Shown: piece after piece, positions 28,700 through 39,990 of the stretch
How positions within the stretch are numbered: position 1 is the first letter of the stretch
How the letters are laid out: the number at the start of each line of letters is the position of its first letter
Notes under the pieces: generated by a model
The model's input: only the letters and a program-made list of their open reading frames with translations
What the model was told of the DNA's origin: nothing
Databases searched by the model: none
Program-made: the position numbers and the translations under genes
Source: Fagopyrum homotropicum
Lineage: Eukaryota; Streptophyta; Magnoliopsida; Caryophyllales; Polygonaceae
DNA: 64,000 bases
Assembly (NCBI GenBank): GCA_033239125.1
Contig: BSWB01000006.1
Location: 30,310,001-30,374,000 of the forward strand
Direction of reading: 5' to 3'

Positions 28700-29639
28700 T
28701 GGGGCAACATAAGCTTTGCTTCGTGAATGATCTTCACTCCTAAGTGCTTATAACTCCTTATTTATCTTATTTTAATCTTCTTCTTCTGGACTAAGGAGTT
28801 AGTACTAGTAGCATAAACCGACACAAATACAATAAAAAGACTCTAAAAACTATCCTAAATGATAATGTTTCCATCACCTATCATCATCCCACCGGAAAAT
28901 CCATTGAAGGAAATGGGAGGATCTCGGTTTGCCTAAACGAAATGGGGGTATGGGTTTCTGGGAACTCAAGGTCTTTAATGACGCTTTGCTCGCATGTCAA
29001 GGATGGTGTATCTCGCCGGAATCTCTTTTTTCCTCGGTCCTGAAAGCCAAGTACTTCCAGAATGACACTTTTCTTCGTGCCTCACGAGGGTGGCGGCCAA
29101 GTTTCACTTGGCGAAGTATTTGGGGGTGCAAAAGCTCTTCTCATCGAGGGTCTTAGCTGGCTCGTGGGTAACAACCTTCACATTAATGCCGCGTCAGAAA
29201 AGTGGGTTCCTCTCGATGTTGGCTATGGGCGTCCTTTGCTTAATGCTGGAATGGGAACGGATGTCATGGTGTTGGAATTTATCGACCCCGACACTCACTC
29301 TTGGGACTCAGCAGCCCTTCACGCACTTTCTCTCCCGCTGATGTTGTAAGGATTCTCACCATACTGTTGTTGTCTCCCTCTGACCCGGACCATTTGATTT
29401 GGGGGGCCTATCACTCGGGTATCTTCACGATTTGTTCTTCTTATTGGCTCGGGAAAATTGGCACCATGAGCATTGCTAGCCACCCATTGTGGCCTGTGGT
29501 TTGGGGTTGCACCCTTCCGCCTAAAATTCTTCAGTTTGCCTGGCAACTTTGTTGTGGTTTTCTCTCCGTCTCATCTGTGCTCTTCAATCGTCACATGATC
29601 AACTCATCAATTTGATTACGTTGCAACCTGCATGAGGAA

Positions 29640-30329
29640 TTGATTTGGCATGCTTTAGGTCACTGTCCGGATTCGTGGGCCGCTTGGGAAAATACAACCT
29701 CTTACCAAGTTTTTTTTGCCACTACCAAAAATGAACCACTGGCGGTCCTGGATGATTTGCGCACCCAGCATGGATCGCAACTAGTCTCGGAGTTCATTAC
29801 TAGTTGTTGGATCGCGTGGACTATTCGGAATAAGAAACTTTTTGACGCCAACCCCTACTCAGGACGGCTGCTTTGCGCCAGATTCCGGTCTTTGGTGTCA
29901 AACTTTGCCCTCTTCCCTCCTCTTGCCAGATACACTAGTGCCCCCGCTGCTAACCCCGATGCTTCCTGGTCACCGCCTCCTTTGGGCTCGCTCAAGCTGT
30001 ACTCGGATGTTGCCCTCCTCAATGGCTCAATCTTCATGGGTGCGGTTCTTCGCAACAGCTCCGGCAACCTTCTGATGGTGGAAGTCAAGCGCCTACCTGC
30101 CACTAACCTTATCGTTGAATCCGACTCGGCTGCCCTGGTGCAACTCCTGCTTCACCATGCCCATGATGAAGCTCCTACGCCACGGTCTTACACTTCTATT
30201 ATTTGCATTAAGATTCTCGAACTTCTTGTTAATTTCCCTTTTATTTCTTTTCGGCATGTTCGCCGTTCGGCTAACACTACGGCCCATTTTGCGGCAAGAC
30301 TTTTGCATTCCGATGCTTCATTTGTATAG
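29640..30329 (+). CDS. LINE ORF2 C-terminal RNase H domain (open frame, partial)
   Basis: 229 codons, open to its stop; the start is not a true start because ORF2 is broken upstream. It contains the linker WIAWTIRNKKLFD and an RNase H-like fold (LKLYSDVALLNG, where Val replaces the usual catalytic-position Gly/Ala context; AVLRNSSGNLL; VESDSAALVQLL; SFRHVRRSANTTAHFAARL). It is part of a dead LINE and is unlikely to be made by itself. Confidence 0.6.
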   Translation: MIWHALGHCPDSWAAWENTTSYQVFFATTKNEPLAVLDDLRTQHGSQLVSEFITSCWIAWTIRNKKLFDANPYSGRLLCARFRSLVSNFALFPPLARYTSAPAANPDASWSPPPLGSLKLYSDVALLNGSIFMGAVLRNSSGNLLMVEVKRLPATNLIVESDSAALVQLLLHHAHDEAPTPRSYTSIICIKILELLVNFPFISFRHVRRSANTTAHFAARLLHSDASFV

Positions 30330-30409
30330 CTCGATCAATTCCCGCAAAATATGATTGACCTTGTGGACATTGATCTACTTTAATATAGTTTATTTTTATT
30401 CCTAAAAAA

Positions 30410-32156
30410 AAGCAAACTTTTCTTCGTGGGTGCACCATTTTTTAAATGTAGTAAAGGACATAGTATAATAGGCAATATTTTTGATATCATTTCAAGGTGA
30501 AATACAACCTCCTTATAATAGAGGAATTCTTGTATAAAAATCCAAAAACATACTCTTGATTAGGTCACAACTGATGCTCCTCTATCATGGGTGAATTATG
30601 GTGTAGTGGTTTGTATTGTTATGCTTGTACCCACCTACGTCAATCCTTTCTCTATGATACAAAGTTTGGAGAGTAATTGAAAAAAGTGTTGGGTTGACGG
30701 TTGATTAGCGAGAAGGTAAACAAATTACTATTTAGATCACGATAGAAAATAACTTGAATGAATTCGATAGAAAATAACTTGAATGAATTGGCTAAGTAAG
30801 CAGTTTATGTATCAAGGTGTATAAACTAGACATTTTTGTTTATATGCTTACAAACTAGCCCCTACATATTTTCATAATTTTTTTTTATTAAAAAAGAATT
30901 AAAGATACTCAATAAATCATAATATTTCTCTCTCCTATTTATATTTATTTATTTACCTAATTAAGAATGATAATAATTATCAAAAATCTTAAAATTGGAA
31001 ACAAATGTTAACAATATCCTTTATTCGTGGACTCTGATTTGAACGTCCATTATTGCTGAAAAATGATAATACATACCCTCTGTTGTTTCGTTCTTCATTG
31101 TTCCGTTCTTCATTGTTTTGATTGAAATTTGGCACGTCTTTATTCATATCAACACTTGGAAATTTTCGTACGGTTATATGCCCTTGACCAAACTGAGTAA
31201 AGGATGGAAATGTTGCTGAATCGGTCGGGGTTCTCGACTATGCCTTTTCGCATGTGCATAATAATCTCATCTGTAGCTTGTAAATAAATAGTTTTATTCA
31301 CACTTTTATATGTACGATGTATGTGTATAATGTGTACAAATATAACATAGTTTATATAAGAAATTTACACAGACATAACCTATATTGTGTACAATATGTA
31401 CACAAACATAACCTAGTTTGTGTACAATGTGTTTGTATACTATGTACAAAAACATAAGATAGTTTATTTACATATAGTTGATGTACATAACAGAGCGATA
31501 CATAATTCAAACATTAAAATATACATAATTAAAATATTAAAATTTACTGTACATAACAGAGCTATACATAACCTAGTTTGTGTACGATGTGTTTGTATAC
31601 TGTGATACATTAATGTATTTAAAACAAAATAATGTCCATTGAATGCAGTCGGAATGTCGTCTTCTCCATTATTAACATCACTGAAGAACTAGGTTGAAAA
31701 GTTTTCAATATTGAGGATTTTACCACGAATAAACCGAAAAGATGAGATCGAATACTTACCTGGTATAATTGAACAACAGTCGATGAAGATTAACACCAGG
31801 AAACGATGATTGCAAGACGGAGAAGACGACGCTCAACGAAGATACCTTCAATCGCCTTCAATGGAGTTGGAGAGAGAGTAGATCGTATTTGGCTTGGAAT
31901 ACAGGATATTGTTTGTGATTTATAGAAGTAGCCGCTATAAAAAGATTTCGAGAATCTTTTGTTTATAGTTTCTGTTTTTTCAAAACCGTTTCAAATTTTT
32001 TTGGTAGTTTTTTTAATTCGAAAATCAATTAACTACCTAACCTCTATCCTTAATTATAGTATTAATTCTCTATTTTATCTTTATTTTTTAATTTGATTTT
32101 GTTAGGTGCCTAGTTAGTCTACAATAAACAAAAAGGGCCATATTTCACCAATTATC
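30410..32156. other. AT-rich spacer with degenerate GTGTAC/CATAAC repeats
   Basis: No credible gene. 31300-31610 holds an irregular repeat tract: CATAACCTAGTTTGTGTAC appears at 31406 and 31567, TGTACATAACAGAGC at 31484 and 31549. The part at 31620-31960 is less AT-rich but has no readable domain. Remains of the copia LTR belonging to the fragment at 32157 may be here but are not identifiable. Confidence 0.5.
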
Positions 32157-32235
32157 TCAAATAACTTTTGAACAAATTCTTTTGCGCACGAAAAGATAAT
32201 TTATGGATAGATGCTTGACTCGATGGTGGAGAATA

Positions 32236-32240
32236 TGTTT
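32236..32240. repeat. Target-site duplication, left copy
   Basis: TGTTT, identical to 34331-34335 after the solo LTR. 5 bp is the usual length for gypsy integrases. Confidence 0.85.
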
Positions 32241-34330
32241 TGTACCGCCCGGAATTTTTGATTCCGTTACGAGAGGCGTTAGAAGCCTTGAGCAAGGACC
32301 ACCGCCCTTGCAGCTTAGAAGGCCCGCAACCGCGGCTTGGACGTCCCGCGGGGACGGCGACACGACAGAGCGGGAGTCGGGTCCATTGTTCTTCCGACCT
32401 TCCATCTCCTCATTCATTTATGCCGACCACATTATTATGTGGTGATCCTTGGGCTGCTTGACCCTTGGTCTCCTTCCATTGATGCATCCATGTTCTCTCC
32501 CTATTCTCAATTAACGTTAATTCCTCTCCTTTCCCTTCTTCTCCTTTCTCTCCTTCTCTTCCATTCTTTACATTGCCTTCTTCTCCTCTTGAAGTTGTCA
32601 AGCAGTGTGGACTGCAGAGACGTGATCCAGAGTAAGTCATCTTCTTCTCCTTCTTCTCTTCTCTTTCCTTCTTCCTTTTTGCACCTTTGAAGAGTGAGAT
32701 CCATGGATTCACTCAAGAGAGAGTCTTATCTTGTTCTTTCTTGTGTTCTTGTGTGCTTAGACCGTGGAGGAGGGCTAGGATCATGTGGTGGAAGCTTGGA
32801 GACATTCACAGCATCAAAAGAGGCAATAGGAAGGCTGTTGCACATCAAAAGATTCGAAGAAGTTGACGATTCTGGACTGCAACCGGGGGGCGGATCTTGT
32901 GACCCGCAGGGGCGGGTCCTGTAAACCGCAGAGGCGGCCTCTGCAACCCGCAGGGGCGGAATTTGGGTCCTGCACACCGCAGGGGCGGCGTCTTGACACC
33001 GCAGGGGCGGTTTCTGCACTAGTAAGCCTTCGATCTCTTGTTCATTTCTTTCCTTTATGCTTTCTTGATCTTGATCCATCTTAGTAGCATGCTAGGTTGG
33101 CTTAACATAGTTGATATGGAATGACAAGTAATGGCTTGACCCTTAGGGTTATCGTGTGAGAGATGAGGGTATGTTGGTTGTGATATTGTGACATGATCTC
33201 TTGAGATCTTTGAGGTTATCGGTTTGGGACTGAGTTGTCATGTTGGAAGCCTTTAAGACAGTGGAATGAGAGTGATCATGTATCTTGTGTGTTTATGAGT
33301 TGTGGAGATTGTGAGCACTAGAAGTCTAAGGATTTCTAGTTTGCTAGAGTGTTGATCTATCTAGAGTGATGTTCTTGTGAGGATGTTGAGCCTAGAAGTC
33401 TAATGACTTCTAGTTGACTAGAGTGATGTTGTTCTTGTGAGGATATTGAGCCTAGAAGTCTAAGAACTTCTAGTAGAGTAGAGTTTTATTTTATCCGTGT
33501 GCCTTGTGTTGAACAGGCGTTGCGTGTTTTCCCACGGGAGGTTGAGAGAGTTCGATCGGGTTTCGCTTTGGGATTGGTAAGTCCACAGACTTACTTAGCT
33601 GACTTCTTTGTATTAGCATACTGTGTTTTGGTGGTGTGTGTTAGTTATGTTAAATAATGAAACTAGAGTAGGACGACCTATATATATTACGTAATTGACC
33701 CAAGTGTATGATAACGGGCGGTGACATCACTGTCTAGCTCTTGTGAGAGCTAGGAGGTTCTTTGCGACTAGACCAGGCAGGTAGACGGTCAGATGCATTA
33801 CTACCATTCCTTGTTGGTAAATGGGGACAGAGGCAAGGTTTGGGAATCCCTCGTGTAACAAAATAAGTATCATTAGTAAAAGTTATGACTTAAACAAAGA
33901 TAATAAACGGACTTGAGTGTTGCATGTTGAATGTGTATGTTATGTGTTTGTGTGCCTTTACCTTTATCCTAATGCATAGAATGTTTAGCTAACGGTTTTA
34001 TACCGCTTGCAGATGCCTTGCAGGTTAGGGAGACGGTCGAGTGATCTGGCGGTAGTGAGCAGTCGGGATTCCGTACATTATAGGACGGGATCATTTATCT
34101 TTTATTATTATTGTTTTAGACTTTGTCATATTGTTGTTTTGAGAACTCGGCTGGAGTTATGTTTTTCGGTTGTATTTCAGATACTCATCATGCATTAAAA
34201 CTCTTTCCATTTGGCTTTTATTTGTGTCGTGTTGTAAGGTTCGGTGAAGTTGTTGTCAGGCTAAGGGTCGGGACTCATTGTGAGGTCCTAGCCCGTAGCA
34301 TCCCGTGTCTATCAAATTTGGGGTGTTACA
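32241..34330 (+). mobile_element. Solo LTR of a chromovirus-type gypsy element
   Basis: 2090 bp, from TGTACCGCCCGGAATTTT to GGGGTGTTACA, flanked by TGTTT duplications and interrupting a copia RNase H frame. The start resembles the minus-strand start of the LTR ending at 17010 (TGTAATATCCGGAATTTT...TTCCGTT), which sets plus orientation. No internal region remains, so LTR-LTR recombination removed it. It contains a CCGCAGGGGCGG array at 32883-33010, a T/C-rich part (32517-32690) and a repeated CTAGAAGTCTAA phrase at 33319, 33390 and 33450. Confidence 0.9.
32883..33010. repeat. Array of six CCGCAGGGGCGG modules in a solo LTR
   Basis: Starts near 32883 (degenerate, CCGGGGGGCGG), 32904, 32926 (CCGCAGAGGCGG), 32948, 32977 and 32999. 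The first intervals are close to 22 bp, the later ones 22-29 bp. Module and orientation match the array at 28294-28699 although the surrounding LTRs are not alike. Confidence 0.88.
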
Positions 34331-34335
34331 TGTTT
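34331..34335. repeat. Target-site duplication, right copy
   Basis: TGTTT directly after GTGTTACA; pairs with 32236-32240. Confidence 0.85.
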
Positions 34336-34856
34336 GACCACCAAGTATGTCGTATCAAGGTTGTCACACCACAATGCAAAAGATTGAGGAAGAGGGATAC
34401 AAATCCCAGCTAATAAAGATTGATACCATTAGCTCCACGGGTTACTAAAGCTAACGCTTGATACTCAACCTCTGTGGATGTGCGAGCTATCGTATCTTGT
34501 TTTTTTGAACTCTAGGAGACAAGTGTATGACCCAGGAAAACAAAATAGACACTAGTGGAAGTGAAGGTGAGCTGTAGAATTTAAGTATCGTAAGACACGA
34601 TTTACTGCATGATAGTGACTGAGTAGAGGTTGATGCATGTACTGAGACAACTTGTTGACAGCATAAGAAATGTTTGATCTTGTAAAAGTAAGCTATTGCA
34701 TGCTACAAATAGCAGTTCGATGAAGAGTAGAAAATGGAAAATGTTCAGTATATGTGCAAGTAGATAGAAAGTTGGTAGTCATAGGGGTTGTAAGGTGCAT
34801 AAAGCCGGCAAGGATTTCAGTGAGAAGACTAGAACTCCTGACCAAGTATTTTTATA

Positions 34857-35437
34857 TGAACCGGGTTTATGTTTTAAACATGAGATGCATTGCTTAAACC
34901 GGGTTCGTTGTCCATGCGTGTGGTTCACTAATCCAAACGGCGTCATTTGAGCTATGTGGGGAGATATATAAGGTTAAGCTTCATCTCACCTAAACTCTAA
35001 TCTCTCATTCTCACCTCTCTTCTCCTCTCGAGGTTTTTCTTGTCTTTGAGTGTTTTTCTCCACGATAGAAAGTGAGATCGAGTGCTTGAACCTTCGGCGG
35101 TTGCTTGCTTGAAAGAAAACATTGAACCACCATCTGTGTGAACCACGAAGAAGATCTTTGGATCTTCAGACTCGTGTGTTGTTCTTGTTTGTTTATGTTT
35201 TCTTTTCTACTCTTGCTTATCTTTGTTCTTGGTTTTACACTTGCACGTTTATCCTCTCTAACTCTTGTTTTTGGCTTTGGCTTTACAAACTATAGTGGAT
35301 TGGATGGATATTGAGATCTCGGGAACGTAGGACTTTGTTCCGAACCTCGTCAACAAATTCTTGTGTTCAAATCTTGCTCTTAGAGACAATCGCTCTTGAT
35401 TGTACTCCGTTAAAATTTATTACATATTGTGTTTACA
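34857..35437 (+). repeat. 5' LTR of the plus-strand copia element
   Basis: The right edge ...GTTTACA is fixed by the primer site three bases later. The left edge at TGAACCGGG is inferred from where copia RNase H coding of the host copy stops. No second LTR copy is in the window for confirmation. Confidence 0.55.
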
Positions 35438-35440
35438 AAT

Positions 35441-35452
35441 TGGTATCAGAGC
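35441..35452 (+). other. Primer binding site, initiator tRNA-Met
   Basis: TGGTATCAGAGC, complementary to the 3' end of plant initiator tRNA-Met; the usual primer for copia elements. Confidence 0.92.
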
Positions 35453-36279
35453 TTTATTTTTTCGAGATCTCTCTAATCTCTAATAGATATTGCCTTCTTG
35501 AACATAAATTGGCGTTAACCGCGTGTCCATTGACCTGACGTTCAATACGTGTACTATTTTCTACGCTTCAAGGCAAGAAAACTAAGATTTGAGGGTTTCT
35601 CAAAACTGTTTTTACTTTCTATCCATTATTCAGCACATAATCTTTACAGATCTTGCTTCCACTGCCCTATACTTGTGTTTAGATTCTTTTGAAATGGTGT
35701 TACTAAAGAAAAACATTTGTTTATCCTAGAAAAGTGACTTTTTTGTGACTCTATAGTCATCAAAAACCTAGATTTAAGATTTTGTTGTTATTTTTCTTCT
35801 ATATGCTTGTTAATGCTCACAGGATCTAACATCAAAGCTTATAGATCTTAGTGTAGATAAGCTTTCATAAGATAGTTTTCAAGATCTAACTTACAGACCA
35901 TAGAAACTATATTTCATGACTCTTCTTAGTCTAAACCTACAAAAGACGGCCACCATTCCTCTTGTCCTCACTTCCCCCTTTTCATTTCCTTGGAAATCAC
36001 CAATTTATCGACTCAAACTCATAGAAACCTTTAATTTCTAAGAGTGTTGCAAGAGTTGATTCTTGCAGCTCTTTTAGAGATTTTTGGATTTCTCTAAGTC
36101 TTGATCCGGTATAATGTGTTTCCAAGATAGTTGTTGGAAAGTTCATGGTGATTGAGACAAAGGATAAACTGAGAGAAGGCATTCTTACTTGATATTGTCT
36201 TCTATCTCAGTACTCAATATTTGTTCTATAATAATCTTCTTCTCTCTAGTCCCAAACATAGGAGACACTACTAATATCA

Positions 36280-38750
36280 AACCCTTCGATGACAACAATA
36301 CTGACTTTGTCATATGGTAGGTCAAGATGACGGTCATTCTCATAAGGGAAAAGTGTTGGAAAACAGTGACTCAAACCTTTCCCGAAGGTACTAAGGAGGA
36401 GGAAAAAGAAGAACTAGGTCAAATAGCTCACTCTGAAATAATGTTTCACCTCACTCATGAGGTAGGACTTCAAGTCCTAACCCAGGTTACTTTCAAAACT
36501 CTCTATGATACTCTTGAATCTCTTTTCTTAGTTAAAAGCATGCATAGTCATATATCCCTTCTATGTCGCTTGTTTCATTTTAAAATTGTCACTTCTCTGA
36601 CCTTGAATGATAATCTTGGTGCTTTTCTTCGCATGACTCTTGCTCTAGAACGTTGTAAAGATAAAATTGATGACACTTACTAAGTTTTTATCATTTTGAA
36701 TCCTTTGTCTTTGCAATTTAATACATTTAAAGATGTTATTCAATATGGCGAGGAAGAATTGACTAAGAAAAAACTGCTAGATGCTATTTTATAGAAAAAT
36801 GGAGGAATGAAAGTGTTTAAGACCAAGCCTAATGCTAAAAAACCTAAAAATGAGCTCGTGTGTGTTAAAGGGAAGAATAATGATAAGAACAAGGCTAATC
36901 AAAACTCGATAAAAACAAGAGTAACAACAACTCTGTCAATAACCACTCTAAGAACAAGGATAACTCAAAAAAGGATAATAATAAAATTGTTACTTTCATA
37001 TCACTGTGGTTAGAAAGGTCATAAATCACGTGATTGTAGAAAGAAAAAGCAAGATGAAGTTGAGAAATCATCTAATAATGGTACTTTTTCTTTGTGTGAA
37101 TATATGTCTTATCATTATCATGAGTTGCTTTTACGTTCTAATTTGTTACTTGCTTCATCTGATTTTGATATAAATGCATGGTTTTATGATTTTGGATGTA
37201 CAAGTCATGCTACTCCTCATGAATACCATTTTGATTATTTGCATAAGCATAATGAAGGTGAAGTTAGACTAGGAGATCATCATTTCTAGGTATTAAAGGC
37301 ATTGGATTTTTTCCTTTTCGTATGCATGATGATAAAGTTAGAATCATTCAAAATGTTAGACAAGTTCCTAATCTTAGACGTAATATGTTATCTGAAAGCA
37401 TGTTTGATAATTTAGACTATGATATTCATACTCATTTTGTCATTAGATCCATCTCTAAAGATGGGAGAGTTATCGTAGCATACTTGGGAAACCTAGTAAC
37501 CTAAAAGCCTGTGAAACTTGTATCTTAGGCAAAGCTACTATAGTTATTTATGCTAGATCTAAGTACCAAGCCAGTAAACCCTTAGATTATATTCACTCAA
37601 ACCTATGGGGACTAGCTCAAGTTGGCATAATTGGGGTTAGAAAGTATTTTGTATCCCTCATATATCACTTGTTTAGAAAAATGTGGGTCTATCTACTTAG
37701 AAATAAGAGTGATGCCCTACAAAATTTAAGCATTGGAAAACCACAATAGAAGGTAAAACTAGCCATAGGTTGAAGTGTCTAAGGACTGACAATGGCCTAG
37801 AGTTTTATAATACAAAATTCAACACTTTTTGCCATGAGCAAGGCATAAAGAGACCCCTAATTATCCCTAGTATCCCTCAACAAAATGGTATAGCCGAAAG
37901 AATGAATAAAATCATTCTTGAGAGAGCCAAATATATGCTTATCTCATCTGGTTTGAAACACCCTTTGTGGGGTGAAGCCATAACCACTGTTGCCTATTTG
38001 ATCAATAGGTCTCTTGCTAGTGCCTTAAACCTCAAAATGCCTCAAGAGGTTTCGTCCGGTAAACCTCCCAACCTAACCCACCTTAGACCTTTTGGATGCA
38101 CTGCCTATGCCAAGAAATCATAGGGTAAGTTCAATGTGATGGCTCAAAAAGTGTGTTATGTTGGGTTATCCTGAATGTGTTAAATGTTATAAACTCTTAA
38201 TTCTTCAACCTAGTGGATATAAAATGACTATAAGTAGAGATGGACTTTTATTGAACATGAATTTCCTTTTAAATCTCCATTTAATGTCTCTATTAAACGT
38301 GATAACAAGGATATAAGTACATATGCACTGTTTTATGATCCTAGTGAGTGATTATAACTGACCAAGGAAGAAGTTGACAATGGTGTTGCTAGAAACACGG
38401 TTGCTCACTCACATTCTGTCACAGCTATCTCGAGTCACTCAAGTGACTCACCTTATTCTTCTAAAACACCTCCACCTTGCCAATTAGGTGAGGCAATAAG
38501 CAATTTTATTTCTTCTTCTCCTCTAAGTTCTCATCATGATAACACTTCTATACATGGCATATCTTCACATGATTTTGATGATGATGATGATAATGCTAAT
38601 ATGTCTGATGTACATGAATATATTCTTCCTATGCCTATTTTCCCTACTTTATCTAATTACCAGTTAAATAGAGATAGGGAACCTAGACAGAAGAAACCTA
38701 ATCCCAAGTATGTGAACTTAGTTTATGTACCTTACAATTCACCCTCCTAA
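36280..38750 (+). pseudogene. Copia gag-pol remnant (gag, protease, integrase)
   Basis: Longest readable pieces are 36327-36683 (118 codons of gag), 37092-37289 (protease start), 37322-37504 and 37770-38123 (integrase core, with D and E of the DDE triad in RTDNGLEF and QNGIAERMNK). Stops and frameshifts separate them: the knuckle reads YHCG-stop-KGHKSRDC, and stops break the integrase zinc finger region. No active product can be made. Confidence 0.8.
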
Positions 38751-38822
38751 CTCTTGTCCCTCTCGTCCCCGTCATGTCTCTTCTCTCATTCCCTACCTTA
38801 TCTAATTACCAGTTAAATAGAG
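38751..38822. other. Templated filler at a copia-copia junction
   Basis: 38751-38793 is the exact reverse complement of 39014-39056 (43 bp). 38790-38822 is a direct copy, one mismatch, of 38641-38673 (33 bp). The two copies overlap by a few bases (TCCC). The block lies exactly between the end of the plus-strand copia and the start of the minus-strand copia sequence. Patchwork copied from both sides is typical of synthesis-dependent end joining. Confidence 0.8.
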
Positions 38823-39990
38823 TCTATATTTTCATGTCTAAAAAATGCATGGACATAGTGTTTGGTTTTAAATACCCACTTTAATCCCAATACTTTAGAG
38901 GAAAATAAAGTAGGAACAAGATCTCATGTATTGGTGTGAAAGAGGGCATGTAATTTAATCTTCATAAATTATTCTAGGTGTTTAGAAACTTTTGTAAACA
39001 TAGTAGGTTCCTTGGGAATGAGAGAAGAGACATGACGGGGACGAGAGGGACAAGAGATAGTCTCATCTGTATGAATAAGGGTAAAAGAAAGTGAATGTGG
39101 GAATGAAAAGTTTGGATACTAAAGACGAAGAACGGCTATAAGTCGACAAGTTATAAGTTTGATTTTGGAGGGAGTGGGATGACTATGAGTTTGGGATTGT
39201 GGTTTGATAGGGAACAAATGTAGCAAAATTATCAGTTAAAGGTGGTGTGTTGTTTTCATTTGGATTAGTGGGTGTGATTGAAGGCCCGACGGGAGAAAAT
39301 GAATAAGATGGGATATATAGGGAGGAGGTATAAGAAGGAGACCGAATTGGTTGGGCTATTGAATAGCAGTTCGAAATATGTGTTCATGGAAAACCACATC
39401 CCGAGACATGTACTTTTTTTGGTTTTTGCAATCACGGCAAATGTAGCCCAAGTGATTAGGGTTATAACCAAGAAAGATGGTGGGTGAAGAGCAAGAAAAA
39501 GAGTTTTGTGAGTGTTGTAGAGACGAAGTTTTGGAAAGGTAACCCACTCAAAAAATTTCTAGAGGTTGTATTTCGGTTGTTTGTTGAACACTAGGTTAGA
39601 GGGAGTTTAATTGTGAATAACGGGATAGGGTCAAAGACAGATGCTTTTTTCCTTTCGATTCTGACTTCTTCCCTCTTGAAAAAAAAGAGTCTGGTCACAT
39701 GGTTGAGGAGGCAAGTAGCGGTTTTAAATGCACAATCCCAAAAGAAGATAGGTAGTGAGGCATGATTGAGGAGGGTAAGAGTGATGAAACAATTATATAA
39801 TTTCGGGATGAAATAGAGTTACCTTGTTAGTGTTGGTCCATGACAAATAAATTTGTGTGTGATTTCAAGGGTTTCAAAATTTAATTTGAGAGGTTTGAAC
39901 TCACTCCCCATCATTTTCAATGGATGTAATGAAACTCCTAAAAAGATTAGTGAAAAGGGGACAAACTTTCAGATAATAGGGAAGCCAAAG
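38823..39990 (-). pseudogene. Ty1/copia integrase to RT fragment, minus strand
   Basis: The minus strand reads integrase C-terminal part (LGYNPNHLGYICRDCKNQKKYMSRDVVFHEHIF, frame 39547-39356), a linker, then the reverse transcriptase start (SRPRHVSSLIPKEPTMFTKVSKHLE, LGLKWVFKTKH) ending near 38823. It is frameshifted. The rest of this RT probably continues at 34856 beyond the inserted plus-strand copia. Confidence 0.8.

Larger units (their letters stand above)
27369..28888 (-). mobile_element. Probable solo LTR of an Athila/Tat-like element
   Basis: A 1.5-kb non-LINE block exactly between two adjoining LINE reading-frame pieces. On the minus strand it has the layout of the Athila LTR here: GC-rich motif array (28699-28294), GGCCGGCC, then TATA box GTATAAATAG (28192-28183), then AT-rich sequence with phrases like AACCCAAGAGAGTTTAG near the end. 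No ORF. Clean TG...CA ends and a 5-bp duplication could not be set, so edges are approximate. It also holds a run of about 14 G at 27510-27523. Confidence 0.5.
26478..30409 (+). mobile_element. 5'-truncated L1-type LINE, split by an insertion
   Basis: Starts inside the reverse transcriptase (AFITGRSITDTTI) and runs through GLRQRDPLSPILFILGAEGL and FFADDSLLF to FWWGSTSSDKT at about 27368. It resumes at 28889 with KIH, a stop where Trp is expected, then WEDLGLPKRNGGMGFWELK. It continues through a zinc-finger RT-linked domain (29300-29615) and RNase H (29640-30329, an open 229-codon frame) to an A-run at 30402-30409. Stops and frameshifts occur in the RT part. The flanking duplication was not identified. 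Confidence 0.88.
32157..34856 (-). pseudogene. Ty1/copia Pol C-terminal part, split by a solo LTR
   Basis: Minus-strand translation from about 34856 downward gives the end of copia reverse transcriptase and RNase H: LLTEILAG, ISYAVNKLSQYMHQPL, HAVNRVLRYLNST, SSKKQDTIARTSTEVEYQAL, then LWCDNLDTTYLVVKHIL. It continues on the far side of the solo LTR at 32235 with HHRVKHLSINYLFVRKRI. The reading is continuous once the LTR and one duplication are removed. Several stops and frameshifts are present. Probably the same original copy as the minus-strand fragment at 38827-39990. Confidence 0.85.
34857..38750 (+). mobile_element. Ty1/copia element, 3' part missing
   Basis: 5' LTR 34857-35437 (TG...ACA, left edge approximate, TATA-like ATATATAA near 34966), then AAT and the initiator-Met primer site. 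The interior is decayed: gag (about 36280-36683), CCHC knuckle (about 37000-37045), protease (DFGCTSHATPH, about 37185), integrase (RTDNGLEFYN at 37785 to FGCTAYAKKS at 38119) and the integrase to RT linker up to REPRQKKPNPKY (about 38680-38715). It stops at 38750 before the reverse transcriptase. It lies in opposite orientation within another copia copy. Confidence 0.8.

Noticed and set aside
38751..39056. MITE with 43-bp terminal inverted repeats
   Set aside because: The arms are copia coding sequence, the inside is copia sequence from both neighbours and there is no target duplication; templated break repair explains it better.
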